A program made the translations under genes and the position numbers. The notes beneath the pieces are model-generated. The model was not told the DNA's origin. It made no database searches and worked only from the letters and a program-made list of their open reading frames with translations. Source: DAOMNO01 sp035443885 (lineage in GTDB: Bacteria; Planctomycetota; Phycisphaerae; Phycisphaerales; SM1A02). From it: a stretch of DNA of 64,000 bases. The number at the start of each line of letters is the position of its first letter. The stretch's first letter is position 1. Below, piece by piece: positions 8,869 to 17,664 of the stretch. Where the stretch lies: contig DAOMNO010000004.1 in the NCBI GenBank assembly GCA_035443885.1, positions 124,001 through 188,000 on the forward strand, in the 5' to 3' direction.

Positions 8869-9972
8869 ATGAACTCGCTGAACCCGACCGGAACCCACGC
8901 TACGCTGCATCCCGTAGAAGCCGCTTCGCCTGATTCGCGCGAACGAGGCGTTCGTCGCCATGCCGCGGTATTGATTACAGGGGCGGGCGGCGAAGTGGGG
9001 CATGGCCTGATCAATGCCCTTCACGAAGCGGGGCGCAGCGAGATAGTTGCGATGGATGTCCGCGAACTCGATGCGTCGATTCGAGATCGATGCAGAGAGA
9101 CATTCGCTGGCGACATTTGTGACAACGCCTTGCTCAAGCGGCTGCTCTCCATGTTTGAGATCACCGAGGTCTATCACCTCGCAGCACTGCTCAGCACGAG
9201 GGCGGAGTTCGTGCCTGAAGCGGCTCATGAAGTCAACGTGAACGGCACAATGAACCTGCTGCGGCTGGCTGCGGAACAGGCTCGCTCGCATGGCCAGCCG
9301 GTCAAGTTCATCTTTCCGAGTTCGATAGCGGTTTATGGCATGCCTGACCTTGAGACGAAAGCGCGAGCCGGCGCAGTAACGGAAGATCAGTTCACGATGC
9401 CGACCACGATGTACGGCTGCAACAAGCTCTACGGCGAACACCTCGGCCGTTATTTTGCAAAGCACTATCGACAACTTGCCAAGGATCGCGTGCCGGACCT
9501 TGTCGACTTCCGCTGCATTCGCTTTCCGGGCATTATCAGCGCGGAAACGCTTCCTTCGGGCGGTACAAGCGATTTCGCGCCGGAGATGATTCACGCAGCG
9601 GCACAGGGAACCCCATATGCCTGCTTTGTGCGCGCGGATGCGCGGATTCCGTTCATGACGATGCCCGACGCTATCGACGCCATTTTGACGCTTGCGCACG
9701 CGGAAAGCACAACGCTCAGGCAGTGCGTGTACAACGTCGGCAGCTTCAATCCGAGCGCAGGAGAGATCGCCAGACTGGTGCAGCAGGCGTTCCCCGGATC
9801 GGAAATCACGTTCGCGCCTGATGAGCAGCGACAGGCTATCGTGGATTCATGGCCTGCGGATGTCAACGACGCAGCGGCGCGCCGCGACTGGGGCTACACG
9901 CCGAAGTACGATCTCAAGGCAGCTTTTGATGACTATCTGGTGCCGCGCATCAAGTCGCGCTACACCGCTTGA
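8869..9972 (+). CDS. tdh: L-threonine 3-dehydrogenase, SDR/epimerase type
   Basis: Extended short-chain dehydrogenase converting L-threonine plus NAD+ to 2-amino-3-ketobutyrate. Rossmann motif GAGGEVG lies near residue 37, the serine in PSSIAVYG, and the catalytic YxxxK pair in MYGCNKLYGE. The segments RFPGIIS and GGTSDFAPEMIHAAAQG are diagnostic of epimerase-type threonine dehydrogenases, unrelated to the zinc-dependent E. coli Tdh. Kbl follows directly, completing cleavage to glycine and acetyl-CoA. Start ATG 8869 gives about 30 residues before the Rossmann fold; a GTG at 8827 would add 14 implausible residues. A TACAAT box (8840-8845) precedes the start by 23 nt. Confidence 0.85.
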   Translation: MNSLNPTGTHATLHPVEAASPDSRERGVRRHAAVLITGAGGEVGHGLINALHEAGRSEIVAMDVRELDASIRDRCRETFAGDICDNALLKRLLSMFEITEVYHLAALLSTRAEFVPEAAHEVNVNGTMNLLRLAAEQARSHGQPVKFIFPSSIAVYGMPDLETKARAGAVTEDQFTMPTTMYGCNKLYGEHLGRYFAKHYRQLAKDRVPDLVDFRCIRFPGIISAETLPSGGTSDFAPEMIHAAAQGTPYACFVRADARIPFMTMPDAIDAILTLAHAESTTLRQCVYNVGSFNPSAGEIARLVQQAFPGSEITFAPDEQRQAIVDSWPADVNDAAARRDWGYTPKYDLKAAFDDYLVPRIKSRYTA

Positions 9973-10012
9973 GCCGATGAACCTCGTATGCAGTGCATGC
10001 TACGTTCAGTGA

Positions 10013-11251
10013 ATGGATATACGAATGACGACGACGCATACCACAGGCCGCGAGACATTCGCCAACCGAGCCGATTCGATTCTCTCACAGCTTGAACAGA
10101 CCGGCCAGCTCAAGCATTTGCAGATGATCGAAGGTCCGATGGATGCTTCGATTCATCTGCGCGAGTATGGCGACGTCGCCTGCTTCTGCTCAAACAACTA
10201 TCTCGGCCTCGCCAACCATCCCGAAGTCGTTGAATCAGGCATTGAGGGGATTCGCAAGTATGGGGCGGGCACAGCGTCCGTTCGATTCATCTGCGGTACG
10301 TTCACGCCACACGAAACGATTGAGAACACCATTGCGAAGTTTCTTGGTGTGGAAGCGGCGTACACATTCGTTTCCTGCTGGAATGCCAACGAAGCCATCT
10401 TTGCAACGCTGGCAGAACCGGGCGATCTACTCATTTCGGATGAGCTCAATCACGCTTCGATTATCGATGGCATCCGGCTTGCGACCGTTATCAAGAAAGG
10501 CGTCCACAAAGCGGTCTATCGGCATAACGATCTGAATGATCTGCGTGACAAGCTGCGAGCGGCGCGGGCGAACAGCGAGGTAACCGGCGTCATCTGGGTG
10601 GTTACAGACGGCGTGTTTTCCATGGAAGGCGACATCGGCGATTTACCCGGTTTGCGTGCGCTCTGCGATGAATACAACGCGCTGCTTGTCGTCGATGACA
10701 GCCATGCAACAGGCGTCATGGGCGCGACCGGTCGTGGAACGCATGAGCATTACAACATGCCTGGCAACGCAGTAGATTTCTTCACCGGCACGCTTGGCAA
10801 AGCGCTTGGCGGCGGGGCGGGGGGATTCATTGCAGGCCCTCGCAACGGAATCGAACTTCTTGTTCAACGTGGCAGGCCAACGCTGTTCTCCAATGCGCTT
10901 CCTGTTACGGTGGCGTGCAGCGCGAATAAGGCGATTGAGATTCTCATGCGAGAGCCGCAGCGGGTTGCGAAGCTCCGTGAGAACGTCGCATACGCGCGCA
11001 AGGGCATCAAGGCTGCGGGATTCGATGTGCTCGATTCACCCACGGCGATCTGCCCGATCATCGTGCACGATACCGCCAAGGCCATCGCCATGAGCAGGCG
11101 CCTGCTTGAAATGGGCGTGTTTGTCATCGGTTTTGGTTATCCAGTCGTGCCCGAAGGCCATGCGCGTCTTCGTGTGCAAATCTCTGCTGCCCATGAGAAA
11201 GCTCATCTTGATGCACTCATCGACAGTCTGCGAAGATTGAAGGCGGAGTAA
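10013..11251 (+). CDS. kbl: Glycine C-acetyltransferase (2-amino-3-ketobutyrate CoA ligase)
   Basis: PLP-dependent alpha-oxoamine synthase that splits 2-amino-3-ketobutyrate with CoA into glycine and acetyl-CoA. 412 residues versus about 398 in E. coli. Visible motifs: SCWNANEAIF, DELNHASIIDG, VTDGVFSMEGD, the cofactor aspartate in VVDDSHATGVMG, and Schiff-base Lys263 in TGTLGKALGGG. Paired with the threonine dehydrogenase just upstream (40-bp gap), which distinguishes it from BioF, HemA or serine palmitoyltransferase of the same family. A TACGTT box sits 6 nt before ATG 10013; ATG 10025 is an alternative start. Confidence 0.93.
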   Translation: MDIRMTTTHTTGRETFANRADSILSQLEQTGQLKHLQMIEGPMDASIHLREYGDVACFCSNNYLGLANHPEVVESGIEGIRKYGAGTASVRFICGTFTPHETIENTIAKFLGVEAAYTFVSCWNANEAIFATLAEPGDLLISDELNHASIIDGIRLATVIKKGVHKAVYRHNDLNDLRDKLRAARANSEVTGVIWVVTDGVFSMEGDIGDLPGLRALCDEYNALLVVDDSHATGVMGATGRGTHEHYNMPGNAVDFFTGTLGKALGGGAGGFIAGPRNGIELLVQRGRPTLFSNALPVTVACSANKAIEILMREPQRVAKLRENVAYARKGIKAAGFDVLDSPTAICPIIVHDTAKAIAMSRRLLEMGVFVIGFGYPVVPEGHARLRVQISAAHEKAHLDALIDSLRRLKAE

Positions 11252-11288
11252 CGACGCCGCGAGTGCATGGCGTATCATCGTCGCGTCC

Positions 11289-14200
11289 ATGAGCCATGAT
11301 CGCCTGCATTCTCTTCGGCGTGATATCGAATCATGCATGTTGATCGACCAGCCTCGGTTGCGCGCTGGGTTGCGACGTCTTGAGCAAGGTGGCAAACTGG
11401 ATACGTTGCAGCGTGAGATTCAAGCATCCATCACAAGGCGGCAATCTCGCACTAACGATACACCCACGCTGATCTATCCCGAAGAACTGCCCGTTGTCGA
11501 ACGCCGGTTGGAGATCGCGAGCGCCATTCGAGACCATCAGGTCGTCGTTCTCTGTGGAGAAACTGGTTCCGGCAAAACAACACAATTGCCCAAACTGTGC
11601 CTTGAACTTGGTCGCGGAACTGCGGGATTGATTGGCCACACGCAGCCGCGGCGAATCGCAGCGAGGACAATCGCTGCCCGCATCGCCGATGAGCTGCGTT
11701 CGCCGCTCGGTAAGTATGTTGGCTACAAGATACGCTTCGGTGATACGGTCAGTGAGACCAGCCACATCAAAGTGATGACCGATGGCATCCTGCTGGCGGA
11801 AACGCGCAGCGATCCGCTGCTGCTTCAATACGACACGATCATCGTCGATGAAGCGCATGAACGCAGCCTGAACATTGACTTTCTGTTGGGGTATCTCAAA
11901 CGGCTCCTGCCACGCAGACCTGATCTCAAACTCATCATCACGTCTGCAACGATCGATCCACAGCGATTCAGCGAGCACTTTGCCAGCCCGAAGCCTGCAC
12001 CAATTGTTGAAGTGTCAGGCCGAACATATCCCGTTGACGTGCGATACCGTCCACTTGTCAGCGAAAGTGAGGACGCTGAAGATCGTGATCTGCGGCAAGG
12101 CGTGCTGGATGCGGTGGATGAGGCGATTGCGGAAGGGCCGGGCGACATTCTCGTGTTTCTGTCAGGCGAGCGTGAGATTCGAGAGATCGCTACAGCACTG
12201 GTCAAGCATCAACGAAACGCAGGCACGGAAGTGTTGCCGCTGTATGCGCGACTCAGCGCCGCGGAGCAGAATCGAGTGTTTGCCACGACAAACCGGGCAG
12301 TGAGGCGCATCATCCTCGCAACAAACGTCGCTGAAACATCGCTGACGGTTCCGGGCATTCGATACGTGGTTGATGCGGGCTACGCCAGGATCAGTCGCTA
12401 CGCCGCCCGCAGCGGCGTGCAGCGATTGCCGATTGAGGCGATCAGCCGTGCATCTGCGGACCAACGCAAAGGACGTTGCGGTCGTCTTGGTCCCGGCATT
12501 TGTTTTCGTTTGTATTCCGAAGACGACTTCCGCAGACGAGAAGAGTTCACCCCGCCTGAAATCGTTCGCACGAATCTGGCGAGCGTCATCCTGCAGATGA
12601 AGGCATTGAAGCTCGGCAAGATCGAGGATTTTCCGTTTATCGAGCCTCCCCGCTGGGGCATGATTACGGACGGCTACAACACGCTGCATGAACTGGGCGC
12701 ACTTGACGAATGGGGGGAAATCACCGCAATCGGCGAGAGCTTGGCGAAACTGCCGATTGACCCACGACTCGGCCGTATCCTGCTGGCTGCGCGTGAAGAA
12801 GGATGCCTCAGCGACGCATTGGTGATTGCCGCAGCGCTTTCGATTCAAGACCCTCGCGAGCGACCTCACGATCGGCGCGATGCTGCCGACGAAGCGCATC
12901 GTCGATTTCACGACGAAGATTCAGACTTCGTCACACTGCTCAATCTGTGGCGATTCCATCGAGAGCACCGCGAGGCGGAAGGGATGAACGAACGGAAGCT
13001 GCGCAAACTCTATTCGCAGCATTATCTCTCATTCGTGCGGATGCGCGAGTGGGAAGATGTGCTTCGTCAGCTTCGCGAGTTGATTGCTGAAGCAGAAGTA
13101 ACGACACATGAAACAGGCAGGCCGCGTCGCGGAAAGAAGCGGCGCCGATCGACGGACGCGAATGATGAGGCGACGAAGCATGACCCGCTGCATCGTGCGG
13201 TGCTTGCGGGTTTTCTCAGCCACATTGGAATCAAGGGAGAAGGACACGAATACACCGGTGCGCACGGCCGCAAGTTTCACATTTTTCCGGGTTCAGCAGT
13301 GTTCAAGCGCACGCCGCAGTGGATTGTGGCCGCGGAACTTATCGAAACAACCCGTCTGTATGCCCACAATGTCGCCCGTATTTCATCGCAGTGGATTGAG
13401 CGGTTGGCTCCACATCTCGTCAAGCGGCGATATGCGGAACCCTTCTGGCGCGAGCGACCAGCAGATGTCGGCGCGCTGGAGACCGTTACGCTGTTCGGCA
13501 TTGAGATTGTGCGCAATCGGCGCGTTGCCTATGGGCCGATCGACCCCAAGGCCTCGCGAGAAATCTTTATTCACGCGCTGGTTGAAGGAAGGTGTCGCAG
13601 TGCGGGGCCGTTCTGGAGCCATAATCAGAAGCTCGTGGAAGAGATTCGTCAGTTTGAAGAAATGACTCGCCGGCGCGGCGTACTTGCAGACGACGCCCAT
13701 CAGTATGCGTTTTACGACGCGAGGGTTCCCGAGGGCATTTTCAGCGGTGCGGCATTTGAAGCGTGGCGAGTGAATGCGGAAGAGGCCGAGCCGAGACTAC
13801 TGTTCATGACGCGCGAACTGCTGTTGGCGGATGATGCCCACGGCGCAACTGCGGATCGATTTCCCAGTCATCTGATCGTCAACGCTGCATCACTGCCGTT
13901 GGCGTATCGCTTTGAGCCAGGACATGAAGACGATGGCGTAACAGTCACCGCGCCTGTTGCGATTATGCATCAACTCACGCGCGAACGGTTGGACTGGCTT
14001 GTCCCCGGGCTGATTGAAGACAAGATCGCAGCAATGATTCGCACGCTGCCGAAGTCGATTCGCCGCCACTTTGTCCCGGCCCCTCAAATTGCAGCGGCGT
14101 GTGCGGAGCGGCTGCGAGCGAACGGTCGCTATGGTGAAGGTTCGCTCTTTGAATCAGTCGGCAGGGCATTACATGCGATGACCGGGATTGAAGTGCCTCG

Positions 14201-15272
14201 CAAGGAATGGGATGCTGCTGCAATTCCTGCGCATCTGTGCATGAATATCAACGTTGTCGATGATGCAGGGACAACGATCGTCAAAGGCCGCGATCTTGAC
14301 GCGATTCGGATGACTGTGCATGGCGCCGATGTAGCGAAAAGTCGTAGAAGTCACATACAAGCGCCGAGCAAATCAGTTCAGGCATCACACCTGCCAACTG
14401 GCAAGCATCGTTCGTGGGATTTTGGAGAGTTGGCCGAACAAGTGGTTGTTCGGAGAGCGGGGATTGAGATGACGGCATTTCCCGCGATCGTCGATGAAGG
14501 CGACGGGGTTACGCTGCGCCCTCTTGAGTCGAAAGAAATTGCCGAAGCCGCCACACGAGCAGGATTGCGTCGTCTCATCATGCTTCAGCATCGTGATGAA
14601 ATGTCCTGGCAACGGTCGCACATGCCGCATCTTGAGCAATCCGCTCTTTACGGTGTCTCACTGGGCCTGGGTGACGGCGCGGCACTTCGCGAGCAGGCGC
14701 TTCAGCGAGCAATCGATAAGGCATTTCTCCGGCATCAATCCGACATTCGAGACCGGAAGACCTTTGAGCGAGCGGTGCAGGCCGGATGGGAGCAATGGCA
14801 GGACGCTGTTGAAAGCGTGTGCCGACTGGCTGACACGGTGCTGAGTCAAGCGCACACAGTGAAATTACGGCTGGATGAGGTCCGTACGGCGCAGTTTCGT
14901 GAGCCGCACGCTGAAATGACCGAGCAGCTTCAACTGATGGTGCATCGCGACTTTCTGACAACCACGCCGCCCGAATGGTTGGAGCAGCTTCCACGATACT
15001 TACGTGGCATGTCGCTGCGGATCGACAAACTGCGAGGCGGCAAATTGGCTCGCGATCGCGCCTTGGCGGCGGACTTCAACATCCTCTGGAAGCGATGTGT
15101 GGATCAACTTCGTGTGTTCACTCAGCAGGGCACGGTTCACGCTGCACTCACGCGCCACCGTTGGCTGCTTGAAGAGCTGCGCGTTTCTCTCTTCGCGCAG
15201 GAAATTGGCGCGATCGAGAAAGTCTCGATCAAGCGACTCGAAGAACATTGGGCGCAACACGTTGCTGTGTAG
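11289..15272 (+). CDS. hrpA: ATP-dependent RNA helicase HrpA
   Basis: 1327-residue DEAH-box helicase close to E. coli HrpA (1300). Order: N-terminal helical region; Walker A GETGSGKT at 90-97 within an RDHQVVVLCGETGSGKTTQL block; DEAH at 187-190; SAT motif (ITSATID); helicase C-terminal QRKGRCGRLGPG; HA2 and OB-fold regions; and the long C-terminal region typical of bacterial HrpA (DUF3418). A basic insert (RPRRGKKRRR) lies near 615. HrpA acts on mRNA and on stalled or collided ribosomes. A TATCAT box is 10 nt before the ATG and there is no Shine-Dalgarno. Its stop lies 2 bp from the convergent glnN stop. Confidence 0.95.
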   Translation: MSHDRLHSLRRDIESCMLIDQPRLRAGLRRLEQGGKLDTLQREIQASITRRQSRTNDTPTLIYPEELPVVERRLEIASAIRDHQVVVLCGETGSGKTTQLPKLCLELGRGTAGLIGHTQPRRIAARTIAARIADELRSPLGKYVGYKIRFGDTVSETSHIKVMTDGILLAETRSDPLLLQYDTIIVDEAHERSLNIDFLLGYLKRLLPRRPDLKLIITSATIDPQRFSEHFASPKPAPIVEVSGRTYPVDVRYRPLVSESEDAEDRDLRQGVLDAVDEAIAEGPGDILVFLSGEREIREIATALVKHQRNAGTEVLPLYARLSAAEQNRVFATTNRAVRRIILATNVAETSLTVPGIRYVVDAGYARISRYAARSGVQRLPIEAISRASADQRKGRCGRLGPGICFRLYSEDDFRRREEFTPPEIVRTNLASVILQMKALKLGKIEDFPFIEPPRWGMITDGYNTLHELGALDEWGEITAIGESLAKLPIDPRLGRILLAAREEGCLSDALVIAAALSIQDPRERPHDRRDAADEAHRRFHDEDSDFVTLLNLWRFHREHREAEGMNERKLRKLYSQHYLSFVRMREWEDVLRQLRELIAEAEVTTHETGRPRRGKKRRRSTDANDEATKHDPLHRAVLAGFLSHIGIKGEGHEYTGAHGRKFHIFPGSAVFKRTPQWIVAAELIETTRLYAHNVARISSQWIERLAPHLVKRRYAEPFWRERPADVGALETVTLFGIEIVRNRRVAYGPIDPKASREIFIHALVEGRCRSAGPFWSHNQKLVEEIRQFEEMTRRRGVLADDAHQYAFYDARVPEGIFSGAAFEAWRVNAEEAEPRLLFMTRELLLADDAHGATADRFPSHLIVNAASLPLAYRFEPGHEDDGVTVTAPVAIMHQLTRERLDWLVPGLIEDKIAAMIRTLPKSIRRHFVPAPQIAAACAERLRANGRYGEGSLFESVGRALHAMTGIEVPRKEWDAAAIPAHLCMNINVVDDAGTTIVKGRDLDAIRMTVHGADVAKSRRSHIQAPSKSVQASHLPTGKHRSWDFGELAEQVVVRRAGIEMTAFPAIVDEGDGVTLRPLESKEIAEAATRAGLRRLIMLQHRDEMSWQRSHMPHLEQSALYGVSLGLGDGAALREQALQRAIDKAFLRHQSDIRDRKTFERAVQAGWEQWQDAVESVCRLADTVLSQAHTVKLRLDEVRTAQFREPHAEMTEQLQLMVHRDFLTTTPPEWLEQLPRYLRGMSLRIDKLRGGKLARDRALAADFNILWKRCVDQLRVFTQQGTVHAALTRHRWLLEELRVSLFAQEIGAIEKVSIKRLEEHWAQHVAV

Positions 15273-15274
15273 GG

Positions 15275-17485
15275 CTACTTGATGAAGAGAAGTTCGCGAT
15301 AGGTCGGTAGAGGCCAGATGTCAGACGCCACGCGCGTTTCCAGTTCATCGCCGAGCTGCCGCAACTGCGTCATCAGCGGAATGATCTTGTCGCGGACGTA
15401 TCTGGCGTGTTTCACGGGATCGGCAGCATGATGATCGGTTGCCAGATCGAGTGAACTCATTGCGTCGTGGAACTTGCCGACCTGCGTGGCGAAATCTTCC
15501 AGCATCATGCGGATGGATTTGCACTCTACGCCCGCAGCTTCAGTTGAAGCGACCGCTTCCGCCAGCCTCGCCTGATGCTCAAGCGCGGCGGGAAGGATCA
15601 TCTGCTTCGCCATGAGCACCATCTGTTCCGCCTCGATCTGCATCTCACGCACATACTTCTCGAAGAAGATGTGGACTCGGCTTTCGAGTTCTGGTTTGGA
15701 GAGTACGTGATACTTCTTGAAGAGTTCAATCGACTTCTTCGAGCCGAGCACCGGCAGTGCATCGACAGTATCGCGCAAGTGTGGCAAGCCGCGACGTGCG
15801 GCTTCTTCATGCCATGCATCCGAATAGCCGTCGCCGTTAAAGATGATGCGCTTGTGATCCTTGATGAGCTTTTTGAGAACATTCTTGACCGCGGCAGTCA
15901 GTTTTGCTTCAGTCGGCTTCGCGCCAGCGGCTTTCTCCAACTGTGTTGCGACGAAATCCAGAGACTCCGCCACGATTGTGTTCATGATGGTGTTCGGCCA
16001 CGCTGCGGTCGCAGACGCGCCGACCGCGCGGAACTCGAACTTGTTGCCCGTGAATGCAAACGGCGACGTGCGGTTGCGGTCGCCTGAATCCCGCGGAATG
16101 TTCGGCAGAATCTTTGCGCCGAGGTCCAACGCACCGCCTTTGAGCGTTCGCGAGGGCCATCCCTTTTCCAATTGCTCAACAATGTCGGTAAGCATGTCGC
16201 CGAGGAAGATGGAAATAATGGCGGGTGGGGCTTCGTTCGCACCGAGGCGATGGTCATTTCCCGCACTGGCCACCGATGCACGCAGCAGATCGCCATGCAG
16301 ATCAACGGCTCGAATCACGGCACACAAGAACACGAGGAACTGCATGTTCGTGTGTGTTTCGTCTTTGGGATCAAGCAGGTTGACGCCCGTATCCGTGGAC
16401 ATCGACCAGTTGTTGTGCTTGCCGGAACCGTTGACGCCAGCGAACGGTTTTTCATGCATGATGGCATGCAGCCCGTAACGCGGCGCGATGCGATGCAAGG
16501 CTTCCATCAGCACCATCTGGTGGTCAATGGCGACGTTGGCGTGTTCAAAGATCGGTGCAATCTCGAACTGGCCCGGCGCGACTTCGTTATGCCGCGTCTT
16601 CAGTGGTACACCGATGCGATACAACTCTCGCTCGACTTCCGTCATCAATGCGAGAACGCGAGGCGGAATTGAGCCAAAGTAATGATCTTCAAGCTGCTGA
16701 CCCTTCGGCGGCTTGGCACCGAAAAGCGTGCGATTGCACGTAACGAGATCGGGCCTTGCGTAGAAGAGGTTGCGATCGACGAGGAAGAACTCCTGTTCCG
16801 GGCCAACGGTGGTGTGAATGCGCTTGACGCCCCTGTCTGTGCCGAAGAGCCGCAGGATGCGCATCGCCTGCGTAGAGATAGCGTCCATGGAGCGAAGCAG
16901 AGGCGTCTTTTTATCGAGTGCTTCGCCAGTCCACGAGACGAACGCCGTCGGAATGCAGAGGGTAACCGAGGTTTCACCTCGCATGAGGAAGGCCGGGCTG
17001 GTGGGATCCCACGCGGTGTAGCCACGCGCTTCAAAGGTTGCGCGAAGACCACCTGAAGGGAATGAAGAAGCATCCGGCTCACCCTGAACGAGTGATGAAC
17101 CGGACAGTTCATACAGCACGCCGCCTCGACCATCGGGCACGATCAGCGAATCATGCTTCTCCGCCGTCTGGCCGGTTAGCGGCTGGAACCAGTGCGTGTA
17201 ATGCGTCGCACCGTTCTCAACGGCCCAATCCTTCATGGCAGCAGCCACGACGCCTGCGATTTCCTCGTCGAGCGGCTCGCCGTGCTCAATGGTCAGCATC
17301 AAGCGGCGATAGATATCTTTCGGCAATCGCTGCCGAAGCACCCGCTGGTTGAAGCTGTCTCGCGCAAAGATCTGATCAATGTGCTCTGAACGATGGGAAT
17401 CAGGAAGGCGGCCATTCGTCATACGATTGCTCTTCCAATCAGTGGCTGCGGAAACTGCATTGTGGCGGGCGAGTTCAACGGTCAT
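15275..17485 (-). CDS. glnN: Glutamine synthetase type III
   Basis: Large GSIII-type enzyme making glutamine from glutamate, ammonia and ATP. Visible family blocks: ATHYTHWFQPLTG, EKHDSLIV, TVGPEQEFFLVD (metal-binding Glu), HNEVAPGQFE, HEKPFAGVNGSGKHNNWS and the C-terminal NPxxLPAALEHQ-like MILPAALEHQARLAEAV. I chose ATG 17485, giving 736 residues, near the usual 700-730. The frame is open 51 codons further upstream, but that extension has no family features. It is a single-gene transcript facing HrpA. GSIII is common in Bacteroidetes, cyanobacteria and Planctomycetes. Confidence 0.93.
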   Translation of the reverse strand: MTVELARHNAVSAATDWKSNRMTNGRLPDSHRSEHIDQIFARDSFNQRVLRQRLPKDIYRRLMLTIEHGEPLDEEIAGVVAAAMKDWAVENGATHYTHWFQPLTGQTAEKHDSLIVPDGRGGVLYELSGSSLVQGEPDASSFPSGGLRATFEARGYTAWDPTSPAFLMRGETSVTLCIPTAFVSWTGEALDKKTPLLRSMDAISTQAMRILRLFGTDRGVKRIHTTVGPEQEFFLVDRNLFYARPDLVTCNRTLFGAKPPKGQQLEDHYFGSIPPRVLALMTEVERELYRIGVPLKTRHNEVAPGQFEIAPIFEHANVAIDHQMVLMEALHRIAPRYGLHAIMHEKPFAGVNGSGKHNNWSMSTDTGVNLLDPKDETHTNMQFLVFLCAVIRAVDLHGDLLRASVASAGNDHRLGANEAPPAIISIFLGDMLTDIVEQLEKGWPSRTLKGGALDLGAKILPNIPRDSGDRNRTSPFAFTGNKFEFRAVGASATAAWPNTIMNTIVAESLDFVATQLEKAAGAKPTEAKLTAAVKNVLKKLIKDHKRIIFNGDGYSDAWHEEAARRGLPHLRDTVDALPVLGSKKSIELFKKYHVLSKPELESRVHIFFEKYVREMQIEAEQMVLMAKQMILPAALEHQARLAEAVASTEAAGVECKSIRMMLEDFATQVGKFHDAMSSLDLATDHHAADPVKHARYVRDKIIPLMTQLRQLGDELETRVASDIWPLPTYRELLFIK

Positions 17486-17664
17486 AGCGGGGGTTCCAGA
17501 TGGCTGAGCGGCGGAGGGAAGCCCGGACTCAAGCCGCATTCTATCGCGCCACGCAGTTATGCGGTTTCCGTTACAGGCATCATTCAAAAAATCGGGGGTG
17601 AAACGGTCAAAGCATTGCGAGTCACGATTCTCGTGCATTCGAAGCTATACTGACTGCGAACTTT

